The notes: a model not told the origin generated them from the letters alone. A stretch of DNA of 64,000 bases from Spirodela intermedia (GCA_902729315.2 LR746277.1:3043001-3107000), one strand, 5' to 3'; numbered from the stretch's first letter, positions 25,160-39,157 are shown. Numbers and translations are program-made.

Positions 25160-28100
25160 CACATTGATCTTACTTTTGAATTTCTTTTAATAATAAAATT
25201 TCTTTTTCTACAAAGCGTTCATTTTCTATGTAATGTTTAAGCCGCTGTCTATTTACCTTAAAGTTATGATCACTTTTAAGATCTTTAATCATTACAGCCC
25301 TATGATCTTATGTCTCTTCAACCATATAAGGCCCTGTCCATTTTGATTTTAATTTTCTTGAAAATAATTTCAGGCTAGAATTATATAACCACACTTTTTG
25401 TCTAATATCAAATTTTTTTCTACTAATGTATTTATCATGAAAAGTTTCAGTTTTTTCTTGATATATTTTATAATTTTCATAAGTTCATTCCTCAACTCCT
25501 CTAGTTCATGTAGCTAAAAAATTCTATGCCCACCAGTTGATTTTTCATCCATACATAATTTTTTTATAGCTCATAATGTTTTATACTCTATTTTCACAAG
25601 AAGATAACATGGCTTTCCAAAAATGAGACTAAATGGAGACATACCTATGAGATTTTTATAAGTTGTTCTATAAGCTCATAATGCATCTTGTAATTTTGTG
25701 GGCCAATCTTTCCTATCTGGTTTAATTATTTTTCTCAAAATTCTCTAAATTTTCCTATTTGCTATTTCAGCTTGCCCATTTGTTTGGGGATGATATGAAG
25801 TGACTACTCTATGATGTACTTCACTCTTTTTCAACAGTTCCCTGAAATGTTTATTTGTAAAATGTGTTCTTCCATCATTAATAATCACTCTAAGACATCC
25901 AAATCTCGAAAAAATATTTTCCTACACAACTTTCATCATGATTTTATGATCATTAGTTCTAGTAAGAATAGCTTCCACCCATTTAAATAGATAATCAACA
26001 ACAAGCAAAATATATTCATATTTTTCAGCTAATGGGAAGGGACTGATGAAATCTATTCCTTATACATCAAAAAATTTGACTACTAACATGTTACTTATGG
26101 ACATTTCATCTTTTTTACTCATGTTACCTATAGATTGATATGAAATATATGTTCTACTAAATTCTATAGAATCTCTAATGATTGTAAGCCAATAAAAAAT
26201 ACACTAAAAAAATTTTGCAACTATTTTTCGTTCAAAGAAATGTCCTCCACAATTAGATGAATGGCGCATGTTAAGAATGCTATGTTATTCTTCTTTAGGA
26301 ACACATCTCCTTAAAATTTGATCATTTTCAAGTAATATAAATCAAGGTCATGCAAAAAATAATTTCTAATCTTAGAAAATAAATGATGTTTTCTGTTCTT
26401 ATCCCACTATTCTGGAATTTTTCTAGAAACCAGAAAATTAACAATATGTGCACACCATGATGATGATTGATGTTGAGCTGCCATCAATTGTTCATCTAGA
26501 AATATGTCTTGTAAAAGTGCTGCATTTATTCCCGTATCACTCAATCTAGAAAGATGGTCAGCAACAACATCGAAACCTTTTTTATCTTTTATTTTTAAGT
26601 CAAATTCCTACAATAATAAAATCCATCTTAATAAATGTGGCTTTACATCTTTCTTATTTAACAAATATTTTAATACTGCATGATCAATATAAATAACAAT
26701 TTTAGCTCTTAAAATATATGATCTGAATCTTTCTAACTAAAATACTACAGCTAACAACTCTTTTTTAGTTGTGATATAATTTAATTGAGCATGGATATAA
26801 TTTTACTAGCATATGAAATTACTATGGGTTTTGACTCTTTTGTTTGTTCTAGAATGGGCCCCACTGCATAATTTGATGCATCACATATTATTTCAAAGGG
26901 AAGGGACCAATCAAGAGCTTGTAAAATGGGTGCCTCACTAAGTAATCTTTTTATTTCAGAAAAAGACTCAAAACATTTCTCATCAAAATTAAAAGGCACA
27001 TCTTTAGATAATAACATGGCAAGAGGTTTAGAAATTTTAAAAAACTCTTCAATAAATTTTCTATAATAACCTACATGACCCAAGAAAGATCTAATTTATT
27101 TTACTGAATTTAGAGGTTTCATTTTAGATATAATATCAATTTTTACTTTATTCACCTCTAAACCCCTTTCACTCGCAATATGACCCAACACAACTCTCTC
27201 TCTAACAATAAAATGTGATTTCTCCTAACTCAAAACTAATTTTTTCACTATACATTTCTCAAGTACATATTGTAAATGATTTAAGCATTCGTCAAATGAT
27301 TCACCAAAAATAGAAATATCGTTTATAAAAATTTCCATGCATTTTTCAGTCATATCAGAAAAAATAGACACCATACATCTTTGAAATATGGCTAGAGCAT
27401 TACACAAGTCAAAAGGCATGCATTTAAAAGCAAAAGTACCAAATGGACAAGTGAAAGTTATTTTTTCTTGATCTAAAGGGTTTATATAAATTTGATTATA
27501 AATAAACCATACATCCATAAATCAAAAAAAGTTTTTTCAAACTAATTTTTCTAGAATTTGATCAATAAATGATAGGGAAAAATGATCTTTTTTAGTAACT
27601 GAATTTAGTTTTCTATAATCAATGCAAACCCTCCAACCGTTAATTAATCTTGTTTCTATTTCATCTCCATTTTCGTTTTTCATAATTGTGATCCCTGACT
27701 TTTTTAGCACCACTTGTGTAGGACTAACCCATTTGCTATCTGAAATAGGATAAATAATATCAGCAACTAGTCACTTTAAAAGTTCTTTTTTAATAATTTC
27801 TATCATGTTAGGATTTAATCTTCGTTGCAGTTCCTTGTTAGTTCTAGCCCCCTCCTCTAGATATAAATACTATGCATGCATACACTCATATCAATGCCCC
27901 TAAGATCATCCATTTTTCGGTCAATAGCCTTCTTATTTTTTCAAAGTACATCTAATAATTCTTCTTCCTATTCATCACTCAAATCAATTGTAATAATAAT
28001 AGAAAATGAATTATTTTCCTCCAAAATTATATATTTTAAACTGGAGGGAAGAGGTTTCAACTCTAAATTTAGATGATCTTCCTCTTTCTTTTCTCCCAAA

Positions 28101-28700
28101 TTTATATTCTCTATTTCCTCTAATTTTTTCAGCGCATAGTTATCAATAACATCTAGATCATCAAAATCATCTAGAAGATCTATGGTATGACAATCATATT
28201 CTTGGGATTTCTTAAGATCATTTGATGCCTCAAAAATTTTAATTTCTACTAACTGATCTTCACATGAAATTTTTGCAATACCTGTGGAAAAATCAATATT
28301 CATTTTTGCTGTATACAAAAATGGTCTCCTTAAGATAATTAGTGTATCATAAAACTATCCATTAAAATCCATTTCCAGCAGTACAAAATCAACTAGAAAT
28401 TTACACCCTTTAACTATTACTATCATATTTTCTAAAATACCTTTAGGATGTTTTATGGATCTATCAGCAAATTGTAAGATAACAGTAGAAGGTTTAAGAT
28501 CAAAAATATTAAATTTATCATATATACTTATTGGTAATAAATTAATACTAGCACTGGTGTCAAGTAATGCATTCTAAAAAATAGATCCACCAATATCATA
28601 CGAAATTAAAGGGGCACTAGTATCTCTCAATTTATATGGTAATTGATTTAATAATAAAGCACTAACATGCATAGATAATTTTTCTACTCTAAGTGCCCTT
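25160..28700 (-). pseudogene. element C pol (protease, RT, RNase H, integrase)
   Basis: Minus-strand order is typical of Ty3/gypsy. Protease: LLDTSASINLLP (28533-28570), with DTSA for the usual DTGA. Linker to RT: LELKPLPSSLKY (about 28045). RT: WRVCIDYRKLN (about 27620) and TFTCPFGTFAFKCMPFDLCNA (27380-27460, first part). The active site reads FINDI (27318-27332) where F/YxDD is expected. RT-RNase H: GYYRKFIEEF and DWSLPFEIICDASNYAVG (26781-27083), then LLRWILL (about 26620). Integrase: EYILLVVDYLFKWVEA (about 26000), [16 protein letters not shown] (about 25770) and LKSKWTGPY near the end (about 25335). Stops and frameshifts occur throughout. Confidence 0.88.
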
Positions 28701-28899
28701 TTTTATGTACACATTTCTTTCAAAACTCTAGTATATTCAGGAATATGTTCAATGGTAGTAAATAAAAGAAGACTAATTTGCACATCTTGTAAAATTTTCT
28801 TTATTTCTTCACTGTGTTCCTTTTTCTTTCTTTGTCTAAGTTCTAGACTTTTGGAAATGAAGTGGTTCTCCTCTCTTTAGAAATTTCCTTCATAGAATC

Positions 28900-30340
28900 C
28901 ATAAAATTCTCTTCATAGAAATGTCCACATTTTCTTTTTCTTCTAATGTTTGGGGATAAGGATCAGGGAAAATCTTCCCACTCCTTAATACATTCGTTGT
29001 CCTAGCATTTTCATTTCATGAGTTTTTTTCTAGATTCATGCTACTAGACTCCAATTGCTAAAATCCTATTGTTGGATAGTTCCCTAGATTTCTATGGGCT
29101 GACCAGGTAGTTGTCCCTCTTCTCTCTTATTCTTAAAAGCCTCTATAATTTATTTCTACTGTAACATCATTTGATTCATAGTTTGTTGCATCATTTGGCT
29201 CATTTACTACATCATTTTCATACTATCAAGTTGGGTTTGAGAGGGTTGATTTTTTTGAAATCTGTTTTCCTATTTTAGATGAAACTTAGAGTTTGAATTA
29301 GGTCTAAGTGCTTCTGAATTTTGAATATTATTTGGGTCCCTTTAAGAAAAATCATTCCTCTAATTAGGATTATAAGAATTTGAAAAAGGCTTCTTATTTC
29401 TATTAAAACCGTGAGCTACTTGCACTTGTTCTTCCATAAGGTGAAATGATTGATCTAAATTATAGTATTGAAATTTAGAATAATCATTTTCACCATACAT
29501 AAGATAGGTACTATTTGAATTAAATTGAGAGTTAAGAGGCTTTCTAATATTGTCAATAAGTAAATCAAGTTTTTTAATCTTTGATTAATCTAATTAACCT
29601 TATTTCGTAAATTACAATTATTTTGATGATGTAATTTACAAATTCCTCTCTTCTTATTTCTATCATATAATTCAAAAGAAGCTTGATCTCTAGAATTTTT
29701 ACTTAAATTATCATAAAGATTGTAAATCTCATCAGGAGTTTTTTCTCCATAAAAGCTCCTCCACATATAGAATCAATCATATTTCTATGTTGTTTTAATA
29801 ATCCATGAGAAAAAATTCTATTGAGTTGTCACTTAGGTATAGCATAATGAAGACACTTTCTAAATAAATCTTTGAATTTTTCTCATGACTCATGCAAAGT
29901 TTCTCCTAGTCTTTGAGAAAAACTCTATTTATATTTTCTCATATTTTGAGTTTTTCCTAAGGGATAAAATTTTCAAAGAAAAGTTTATTCTATGTCTTTC
30001 CAATTAGTTAATTCTATATCTTATGTGGATAGCCAATGACTAATTTTGTCTCTAAGTGTATGAGAAAATAATTTCATCTTAATAATTTTTTATGTACCTT
30101 GAGAGAGATTAACTAAATCACAGATCATATGAAATTTTTTTAAGTGCTAATAAAGTTTCTCTAAAAGTAATCCATGAAAATTAGGGAACCTTTGAAAATT
30201 TTCTAAATTTATTTCAAATTTAACAATGGATGCTAATATAACTCTAATATTGGATGCTCTTTGAAATGAATCAAGGATATAATAATTTTTCATGACCATA
30301 AGATTGTTCTCAATTTGACTTGTACTTCCTTCATAATCCA
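28900..30340 (-). pseudogene. element C gag
   Basis: Minus-strand Athila-like Gag with an N-terminal segment (FQRASNIRVILASIVKFEIN, 30147-30320) and a capsid MKLFSHTLRDK block (about 30060). The zinc-knuckle area is near 29490-29530 and the YNPN-type tail near 29370. It runs on towards protease and has no acidic extension of the A/B kind. Several frame breaks are present. Confidence 0.75.
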
Positions 30341-30633
30341 TCAAAATTAATTTTTCTTTCGGATTTTTAATTTTGAATAAAGAAATAAAAGGATTTTCTA
30401 GCCTTAGATGCAAGGATATTCTACCATTCATAAATATCAATAAATTCAAAGTAACATTTTAATAATTGTTACCCTCTTTCAGTATGTTCCAATACTTGCC
30501 TTGCTTCTCTTCGTTCCTCTTTTTTTTTAAAAACATTCGGCAAGAAGAAAATAAAATAAGAGTTAATTTATTTTTTTTGTATACTCTAAGAGAAAAATAG
30601 AAAAATAGTAAATATTCTGCAATACATCCATGG

Positions 30634-30644
30634 CAATGGTGCCA
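30634..30644 (-). promoter_or_regulatory. element C primer-binding site (tRNA-Asp type)
   Basis: The minus strand reads TGGCACCATTG, two C-to-T-type changes from the TGGCGCCGTTG seen in element B, next to the 5' LTR. Confidence 0.7.
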
Positions 30645-31457
30645 AAATTTAACATGACTTAGTCATTGTATAGTAAATCACGCAAATTTAAAATTTATAA
30701 AACTAGAAAATACTAATTTTTAAATATTTAGAAGTATTTCTGAACAAATATATCAATTATAATTTAATAAACTTAAAAAAAAATTAATAATTTTCCAAGT
30801 TGATCTTAGGGATGTAATATAATATCGGGTAATTTTTCAAAATTTTTCTCAAAGAATATGATTTTTTATGAATTGTACACTAGGAAATAAAAATAAAATA
30901 TATTTAAAATTTACGAAAAAGAGAAATAAAGGTACATACATTGGCATGACGTCAGCACCTGATGAACGCGAATTAGGCAAAAACAAAGTTCCTCTCGGTG
31001 ATTCTTACGTAAGTGATTATAGATGATTTAATTGATCAAATTAAGATTTATAAAAGCCAGAAGAATCGTAATTGAATGAAGTATATCTTGGTAAATTTAA
31101 ATCACATAAATTATCACTAAATGAAGAGAAAATTAAGTTAAAAGTAGGAAAATAGACTTCTGGCATCGTGATGGTGATGCGTCAACGATGCTCCAGCATC
31201 CTGAGCATTTGGGAGGACTGTCATACAATATCCACAGCCTTGAAAGCTCTCCTTGCATAGAGATGATGTGGGCAATCTCTAAATCTTTTTGAAAAGTCAA
31301 GAGATCAATGAAATGGGTCAACGAATCATCTCCAACGACTATCACTCGGCGAAGCGAAAAAATAGCAACTTTGGGGCTCTCTAGCGACTGTTACTCGACG
31401 GAGAGGAACTGAATGAAGGTTGAGTGCGTGTCAGGGAGCTTCATCCTCAAGTCTGCA

Positions 31458-33086
31458 TGACGTCACTCAGTTGTTGTATATTAAATCACGCAAATCTAAA
31501 ATTTATAAAACTAGAAAATATGAATTTTTAGATATTTAGAAGTATTTCTGAATAAATATATCAATTATAATTCCATAAAACTTTGAAAAATAGCGGTAAT
31601 TTTCCAGGTCAATCAAAGGAATGTAATATAATATCTGGTAATTATTCAGAATTTTTCTCAATAAATATGATTTTCTATAAATTTTATACTAGGAAATAAA
31701 AAGGAAATATATTTAAAATTCACAAAAAAGGGAAATAAGGGTGCGGACGTCAGGATGACATCAGCACCTGGCGATCGCGAATTGGGTGGAAAAAGAGTTC
31801 CGCCCAACGATTCTTACGTAAGTGATTACAGATGATTTAATTCATCAAATTAAGATCTATAAAAGCCAGAAGAATCGTAATAGAACAAAGTATATTTTGA
31901 TAAACTAAAATCACAAATATTATCACTAAATGAAGCGTAAAGTAAGTTGAAAGTAGGAAAACAGAGTACTGGCGTCGTGACGGCAATGCATTGGTGATGC
32001 ACCGGAATCTTAAGCGTTCAAAAGGATCGTCGTGTAGTGTCCACGGCCTCGAAGGCTCTCCTTGGACAAAGACGACGTGGGCAATCTCTAGATCTTCTCG
32101 CGAAGTCTAGAGATTAATGAAATGGGTCGTCGAGTCGTCTCCGGCGGCTGTCACTCGACGGAGCAGAAAAACGGCGACTTTGCGGCTCTCTGGTGGCTGT
32201 CACCCGATAGAGAGGAGCTGGATGGAGGTGGGGCGCGTGTCAGGGAGCTTCATCCTCAGGTCCGCGCAGCAAGAGGAGGCTCTTCATCGCATTTGGTACG
32301 CTCTCAGGAGGTGGCGACTCGTCTCCCGACGGATCGTCCTCTTCCCGACAACGGCTTGTTTGTCGATCAATTGGAGATGATTTACTCGATGGATTCGCAA
32401 TCCTTTTATCGCGAATCGTTTAGTAATTTTAGTAGCAATGCTCCGCGAATCACTTTGACGAGATTTTCACCGATGATCCAGCGATTCTCATTGCTTAATC
32501 CTTAACCGGCGATCTATAGGAAAGTCACGATAATCAGATAAAAATATATGACTTTTGACTTTGGAAGGACTCGAACCCGCACTAGTTGCCCGCCTCTTTT
32601 GAGGAAGGTGTGATGCGGGTTTAGTCCCACATCAGTTGTGCGCCAATTTTTCGGGCGAATATATAGTAATGTTAGATTTCTAAGCAAAGTCCCTTCTCTC
32701 GTGTGTACGACCAGTCCTTGCCCCACAGCCGGCTGGCCACCGGTGACGTGGAAGGGGAGTGACGCACACGTGCCCCCATCGGTTCAAGCCGCTCGAGCCC
32801 TTGCTTGCGGCTACTCCCTGACTGCGCTTCCGACCCGTTTGCGGGCTTGGTTGGCCAACGGGTCCCCCCATTTTGGTATATTTTAATTTTAATTTCTTTT
32901 CCTTCATTTATCTCAAAAGTAAGACTATAAAAATCATATAAAATCACATAATTACCCAAAAATTCACATTAATCAACTAAAAACCAATTTTCGCACTTTA
33001 ACACAAATATAAGCCTATTTATCATGAGTTAAGGCTAAAACTATATTATTTACTAATTATTAACTCATGATAATGAAGACTTATCA
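31458..33086 (-). mobile_element. solo LTR1 nested in element C
   Basis: TGACGTCACTCAG ... GAAGACTTATCA, 1629 bp, flanked by CTGCA at 31453-31457 and 33087-33091. It inserted into the 5' LTR of element C, so it is younger than C. Its flanks agree exactly and GC-rich segments are well kept. Confidence 0.95.
32122..32505 (+). other. antisense open frame inside LTR1
   Basis: A 127-codon plus-strand frame, antisense to the retroelement. Related frames lie at the equivalent place in other copies (12154-12360, 20699-21091, 22497-22751, 40331-40597), with the shared core ELHPQVRA..GGSSSHLV and a downstream MDS-SFYRESFSNFS-like tail. No known domain. It could be a by-product of a GC-rich LTR segment. 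Confidence 0.3.
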
Positions 33087-34048
33087 CTGCACAGCAAGAG
33101 AAGGCTTTTCATTGCATCCGGTATGCTCTCAAGAGGTAGCAACTCGTCTCTTGACAGGTCATCCTCTTTCTGACGACGACTTGTTCATCGATCAATCAGA
33201 GATAATTTACTCAATAGATTTGTGATTTTTTTATCACGAATCATTCAACAATTTTAGTAACAATGCTCCGTGAATCATGTTGACGAGATTTTCGCTAATG
33301 ATTCAGTAATTCTGGCAGCTTAAACCTTCACGGGCAATCTATAGGAAAGTCGTAATAATTAAATAAAAATACGAGTTTTGGCTCTAGGAAGATTCAAACT
33401 TGTGCCAATTGCCCACGTAGATGAGAGAGATTTAAATAAGTACTCTAATGCCCTTATCAAGTGACATCATCATAGTATATTTCTATTATAAATAAGGGGT
33501 ATTTTAGGTATTAAAATTTTCAAAAATATTCTAGGAAAGGTGTGATGCAGGTTTAGTCTCACATCGCTTGTGCACCGAAGTTTCAAGCAAATATATAGTA
33601 ATATTATATTTTCAAGCACTAAGTCCTTTTCTTCCGTGCGTACGACCACTCCTTGTCGCATAGCCGGCTAGCCACCAGTGACGTGGAAGGAGAGTGGTGC
33701 ACATGTGCCCCCATCAGTCCTAGTCTCTTGAGCCTCTACTTGCGGCTCCTCCCCCACTGTGCTTCCGACCTGCTTGCGGGCTCAACTGGCCGGTGGGTCT
33801 CCCCCCATTTTGCTATATTTTTATTTTATTTTCTTCATTTATCTCAAAAATAAGACTATAAAAATCATATAAATTTGTAAAAAATCACATAATTAGCCAA
33901 AAATTCACTTTAATCAATTGAAAACCATTTTTCACATTTTAGCACAAATATAAGTCTATTTATCATGAATTAATGCTAAAACTATATTATTTACTAATTA
34001 TTAACTCATGATAATGAAGACTTATTAGAGGGCCCATCACCTAATGAG

Positions 34049-35137
34049 TGATGAACTCAATTTAGAAGTTAAATATGTCATCATGATGCAACCAAGTTAA
34101 TATAAATAATATTTATAAAACCTCACTCTTCTATTTAGAATAAGTAAGGGTCAATTTTGAAGGAGCGTGGGTAATGAGAGTAAGAATTCTACTTATTTTA
34201 TTTCTTATATATATATATGTACTTCAGATCGTGAAGGGCAAAATTAAATCTAAAAAAAGATGAAGACAAGAGAAATAGAAAGTGTGGCAAATGAGAGAAA
34301 ATAGATCTAATATAATAAAATGATAGAATAAATGGTAAAAATAGTTTGAACTAAGAATTAATTTATCTATAGAGAGGATTACAAGGACATCCCAAATCTG
34401 AATCTTACACAAACCTCGTTGTGCACCTGTCCTAGGCTAAGTGATTCTTGATCTGTGATGATCTTGATGCACTTCAGATAATCTCTTCTCCATGATGATC
34501 TTAGACACGAGAATGTCGTTGACCAGACCTTGATTTCTCTCATGTTTCCTTCGACTAACCATTATAGAGAGAGCCAAAAAGTACCCTCCAAGAGGGAGGC
34601 GAGATGGCTTAATCCTCTCGAGAATTAGGCCCCTCCAATCAATGGTTATGATTAATAATCGACTCTCTTGGTGGACAGCTTAGATCATTCCATGAAGGCA
34701 GCTCTCTAATCATTCTCTTGATCTCATCTTAAGGCACCCTAAGATGGACACCTTAGATCTTATCTCTTGATAGCCCTTTTAAGTTCAAATAGGCTAGGTC
34801 AAGGTGACTCTCTCTTGGGCCCATAAATATATTAGGCCGGCCCTCTCTATAAAACTTGGCTTTTCATTGTGCTGAAGGGTTGGTTTTTTTTGTTACTTTC
34901 AACTCATAATAAGAACTCACCTAAGTCATTGCTATCAAATAATTATCAAGAAAAGTGGGGTTAGTCTCATAATATAAATAAAATAAATAAAATGATATGT
35001 ATTATGACTTAAATAATAAAATATTATAAATATCATAATGAGTTGGTAACACATGTATAATTATATCATCTACCCACTAATTAGCATCTATATATAAGTT
35101 ATAATGCATCGATGCAACTATTAATTTATAATTATCA
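34049..35137. mobile_element. solo LTR, family LTR2
   Basis: TGATGAACTCAATTTAG ... TTTATAATTATCA, 1089 bp, with ATGAG at both ends (34044-34048, 35138-35142). Related copies lie at 37748-38904 (inverted), 38963-43359 and, more distantly, 47193-48554. With no internal region in the window, the sense strand and superfamily cannot be told. Confidence 0.92.
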
Positions 35138-35850
35138 ATGAGTCAATAGGAGAAGAATAAGGTGTGTCTCTCCAAGAGATGCCATCTCAACCCAAAAGGT
35201 ATCTCTAACGGTCCAATTACCTTCTCTCTCATTCATCTCATCTCTTATAAATTGAAGATGGAATGCCATCTGAAAGGACAACTCTTTTGGAATGTAGAAT
35301 AACCATCTTGCCTTTCTCTCCCTTCCTCTCTTGTTTTCGCTCTCTCTCTCTCTCTCTCATTCTCTCCATCTCTTTCTAATTCTATCCCTTTCAATCTCAT
35401 TCATTCCCCTCTTTTTCCCGTCTCTTTCCCATCTCTCTCTTCTCTCTCAATTTCTCCCTCTCACTCTTGTCCTCTCCCTTCTCCTTCCCTCTTCTTCCTT
35501 TTTCTCCTCTGTCAGAATCCCTAGACCCTTCATTCCCTCTCTCTCTTCCTCTAGTTTCTCAATCTCTCTCTTTCTCTTCTCCCACTTCATCATACTACCA
35601 TTTCGATGTCAACTTTCTCATTCCACCTCCTTGTTGTTTGCCTTGTCACCATCATTCCACTTCCTCCCCATCTAACTCATCACCACTATTCCACCTTGTT
35701 ATAGCTAGATTTTTGTGTTTTAATTAGTTTTATAATTTTATTTTTTATGTGTTAACTTGTAGAATAAATATAGTTATATACTATTAAATTAAAAAATCTA
35801 AAGTTAAAGGATATTATATTTTTTATTAATAAAAAAACAAAAGAATAAAA
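35138..35850. other. pyrimidine-rich unassigned region
   Basis: Includes a pure (CT)n run at 35340-35358 and a wider C/T-rich tract at 35311-35620, then AT-rich sequence. The Ser/Leu-rich open frames here reflect the base composition. No gene supported. Confidence 0.6.
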
Positions 35851-36150
35851 TAAAACTATTACCACCTGCTAGCAAGTCGACACTTGGTAGTTGACCTAAA
35901 GGGGCGATGCACTCGAGTGGGTAGACTTAGATTGTGGGAGCTATGAGCTAGGCTTGAGTGGTGAAGGACTCGCTTCGTGCATATGTGCGTCACTCCCTTA
36001 CCATATCTTGGTGGCCAACTAGTCATACAGCAAGGAGCATTGTACACACGTGTGCGTGCAAGGACGGACCACCTTTTACCTTCTCTCAAGAGGGTTTTGA
36101 GCATTATTTTATTTTAGGAGTAAGAATCTCTGCACTAAGAACATAGCTTT
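35850..36150 (+). repeat. diverged LTR1 fragment
   Basis: The stretch with 'gcatatgtgcgtcactccctt' (first 20 shared), 'ggtggccaact' and 'gcaaggagc' follows the order of the GC-rich middle of plus-oriented LTR1 copies such as 41418-43029. No ends or target duplication are visible. Confidence 0.55.
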
Positions 36151-37747
36151 CATATATATTCAATTCAATCGCTGAAAAACTTATGATGTGGAACTAAATA
36201 TTTCTATTTATTTTAGGATAGTAGTTTGGAGTGCAATGTGATCTAATGGTGCTCAATGGGCCACATTAGCAGATAAAGTAGATCCTGTGATTGGAAAACT
36301 GTCACGATATCTGAAGCGTAAAACAATCTATTGGTAGTTCGCTAATCTGACGCCATTCAACTGATACATGACTAGAAACGATGATCCAATGGTGAGTGAA
36401 GCATCATAGTACTAGAGAGTTAAGTTCTCAGTTGGCAACAATTCATCATGAGTTAATCATGTGTCACTCAATGCACCACGTGACCAAACACATTTGATCT
36501 AGTGGCATGTGAAATATATGATATTGGGAACTAAAGTTCTTGCACATCTCACCATCAAGGATATAAAGATAATAATCAATTATTATCTAGTAAAATAGAT
36601 ATTATTGATTATCTTTAAAAACCCAATGATAGTTGCAAATGTGATATCCGTTCTTTCCTCCTTTTGCATGATCAACACCTTTGGCGATTAGTGAGCTTGT
36701 TCCTTCCTCTGCTAACTACACTCAAGGCCTCTAGTAAGTAGTCAACTCTTCTTTTCTCTCCTCAGACGACGGTGATAGTGTGCTCGACCCCTCTTTTCAA
36801 CAGATCTCTTTGGTGAATGGCACAACACTTCTACATGATACTTCTATAATTTCTGGTGTGGTGTGGCACATCTAGATGATACTTCTATAATTTATGACAA
36901 GTTATTTTCTATTTTGTACATGTTCTCGTAGAAATGAGTAAAACTCAATAAAAACTTACAGAATGATCTTCGTTCCTACTATGAATCCTTTGAAACTTGT
37001 CTAAAATCAAGTTAAGATTATTTTTAACTTATTTTTTATTAATTTTTGCAGACAAATATTGAATATTCATGTTCTTAGTATTCCACGAATAATGAGTATT
37101 TTTCTATTTTTGAATATAAAATTAAACAAAATTAAAGACTAATTAATGAGCCTTGAAGTGTTAAAACAAGGTGGAGACCTCACAACAAATGTGTTGAGTT
37201 TTTAGAGAATGACATGTTCATTATTTTTCATTCGTCTTGGTATCATTTTTTATGCCTTGTCTTGAGAATGGATCCAGGTGTCCATTGTAGAAATCATAAG
37301 ATTTCAACCTTACCATAGACAAACTAATGGGCTGTACAAGCCATGCAAATGGGTGTATCAACTCTTCTTCTTTCCCTGTAGAGGAGGAGGAGCAATGGTT
37401 TCTGCACACCTCTCTTCCTCTCTTTCCCGAAGGAAGATTTCCATTTGAAAGTCGAGGGCTACAAGAGGGGCCCAACCATTCATCTTTCCCCTTTACGTCA
37501 TCAAACGGAAGGTTGGAGAGCAGTTGATGGCACTTCTAGATGTTTGGACACTAGAGGGCTCTAAAAGGCAAAGAAGAGGCACAATATGATACCAAAGGAT
37601 GTTGAAAGGTTTTACCAGAGGCTAAGGGCTGCGACGGCTTGCACAAGCTCCTAACTCAATCAGTTCCTCCTCTTCCTCTCATTGAAGGATGGTTTCTAGC
37701 CCTTTTGAAAATCAGTGGGGGGGGGGAATAGGAATCAAGGGGAGGGG
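36151..37747. other. unassigned intergenic region
   Basis: No coding signal or element that I recognise. It contains a run of ten G at 37717-37726, next to the left end of the inverted LTR2. Confidence 0.5.
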
Positions 37748-38904
37748 AAATAATTATAATTTAGTAGTTGTATTTATACATTAATATCATATATATAGAT
37801 GTTAATTAGTGGGTACAAATTGTAATTATATGTGTTACTGACTCATGATAACATTCATAATATTTTTTCATTTAAGTCATAATGTATATTATTTTACTTA
37901 TTTGATTGATATTATGAGTCTAACCCCACTTGACTTCTATAAAGTCAAGTGGTGATTCTCTCACATTTTCTTAATAATTATTTGATTGTAAGGACTTAAG
38001 TGAGCTCTTATTATGAGTTGGAAGTAATGGAAGAAGCCCAAGTAAAAGTCCAAGTCTTATGGAGAGGACTGACCTAATGTGTTTATGGGCCTAAGAAAGG
38101 GCGTCATCTTGGTTAGGCCCATTTGGACCTTAGGTAACACATAACTTTGGCCTAGCCCATTCAGACTTAAAAGGAGTATCAAGAGATGAGATCAAGGCCA
38201 CTCATCTGAAGGCGCCTTAAGATGAGATTAAGAAGAGGATTAGAGTGCCACCTTCATAAAAGAATCTAGCCCCTCCACTAAGAAAGTTGATTATTAATCA
38301 TAACCATCTATTATAGGGGCCTAATTCTCTAGAGGTTTAAGGCTTTTCGCCCCCCTCTTAAAGGATGCTTGTTGGCTCTATCTCTAGTAGTAGCTAGCCG
38401 AAGAAAAAAAGAGGAAAATCAAGGCCTAATTAATGACATTCTCATGCTCAAGATTGTCATGGAGAAGAGACTACCTAGAGTGCATCAAGATCATCATGGG
38501 TCAAACATCACTCGGCCTAAGACTAGTGCACAACAAGGTTTGTGTAAGATCTAGATCTAAGATATCCTAGTAATCTTCTCCATAGATAGAATAACTCTTA
38601 GTTTGAATTAATTTTATCATTTATTCTATCATTTCATTATGTTTGATTGATGCTCTCCCTTTTGCCACACTTTCCATTTCTATTGTCTTTACCCTTGTTA
38701 AATAAATTCCTCCCCTTCACAATCTCAAGTATATCTATATATATATAAGAAATAAATTAAGTAAAATTATTACTCTCATTACCCATGCTCCTTAAGGATC
38801 AACCCTTACTTATCCTAAACCGAAGAGTGAGATTTTATAAATGTCATTTGCATGAACTTGGTTGCATCACGACGACATATTTAACTTTTAAATCAAGTTC
38901 ATCA
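37748..38904. mobile_element. solo LTR2, inverted orientation
   Basis: Reverse complement of the LTR2 copies on either side. The left end is degraded ('aaataattataatttag' for TGATAATTATAAATTAG); the right end is ...GTTCATCA. The flanks AGGGG and AGAGG agree at four of five bases. It starts an inverted pair with the copy at 38963; the 58-bp spacer at 38905-38962 holds nothing recognisable. Confidence 0.8.
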
Positions 38905-39107
38905 AGAGGCATTCCCTGTGACTCTATTTTTTGAATGGGAGGTTATTTTGGGTTGACTGCTCTAATGAACTCAAATTAGAGGTTAAATATGTCATAGTGA
39001 TGTAACCAAATTCATCCAAATAATATTTATTAAACCTCAATCTTTTATTTAGGATAAATAAGGGTCGATCCTCAAGGAGTCTAGATAATGAAAGTAAGAA
39101 TTCTACT

Positions 39108-39109
<2 letters not shown>

Positions 39110-39157
<48 letters not shown>
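39110..39157. repeat. (TA)n microsatellite
   Basis: Uninterrupted TA dinucleotides within LTR2. The LTR2 copy at 34049 has a shorter TA run at the same place. Confidence 0.95.

Larger units (their letters stand above)
21836..34027 (-). mobile_element. Athila-like gypsy retrotransposon C (gag-pol)
   Basis: The largest element: 3' LTR 21836-23589, non-coding region, integrase, RNase H, reverse transcriptase, protease, gag, primer site, 5' LTR 30650-34027. The flanking pentamers gaagg and gaggg agree at four of five bases. The 5' LTR is split by a solo LTR1. Pol holds several stops and a mutated catalytic motif, so it is not autonomous now. Its ancestor is the best candidate for the helper that moved A and B. 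Confidence 0.88.
30650..34027 (-). repeat. element C 5' LTR, interrupted by a solo LTR1
   Basis: LTR1 sequence runs 30650-31457 and resumes at 33092-34027. The break carries a solo LTR with CTGCA on both sides. With it removed, the LTR is about 1.74 kb, like the 3' LTR. It ends ...GAAGACTTATTA. Confidence 0.9.

Noticed and set aside
35331-35727. Ser/Leu-rich open frames
   Set aside because: They are produced by a CT microsatellite and pyrimidine-rich tract and have no domain.
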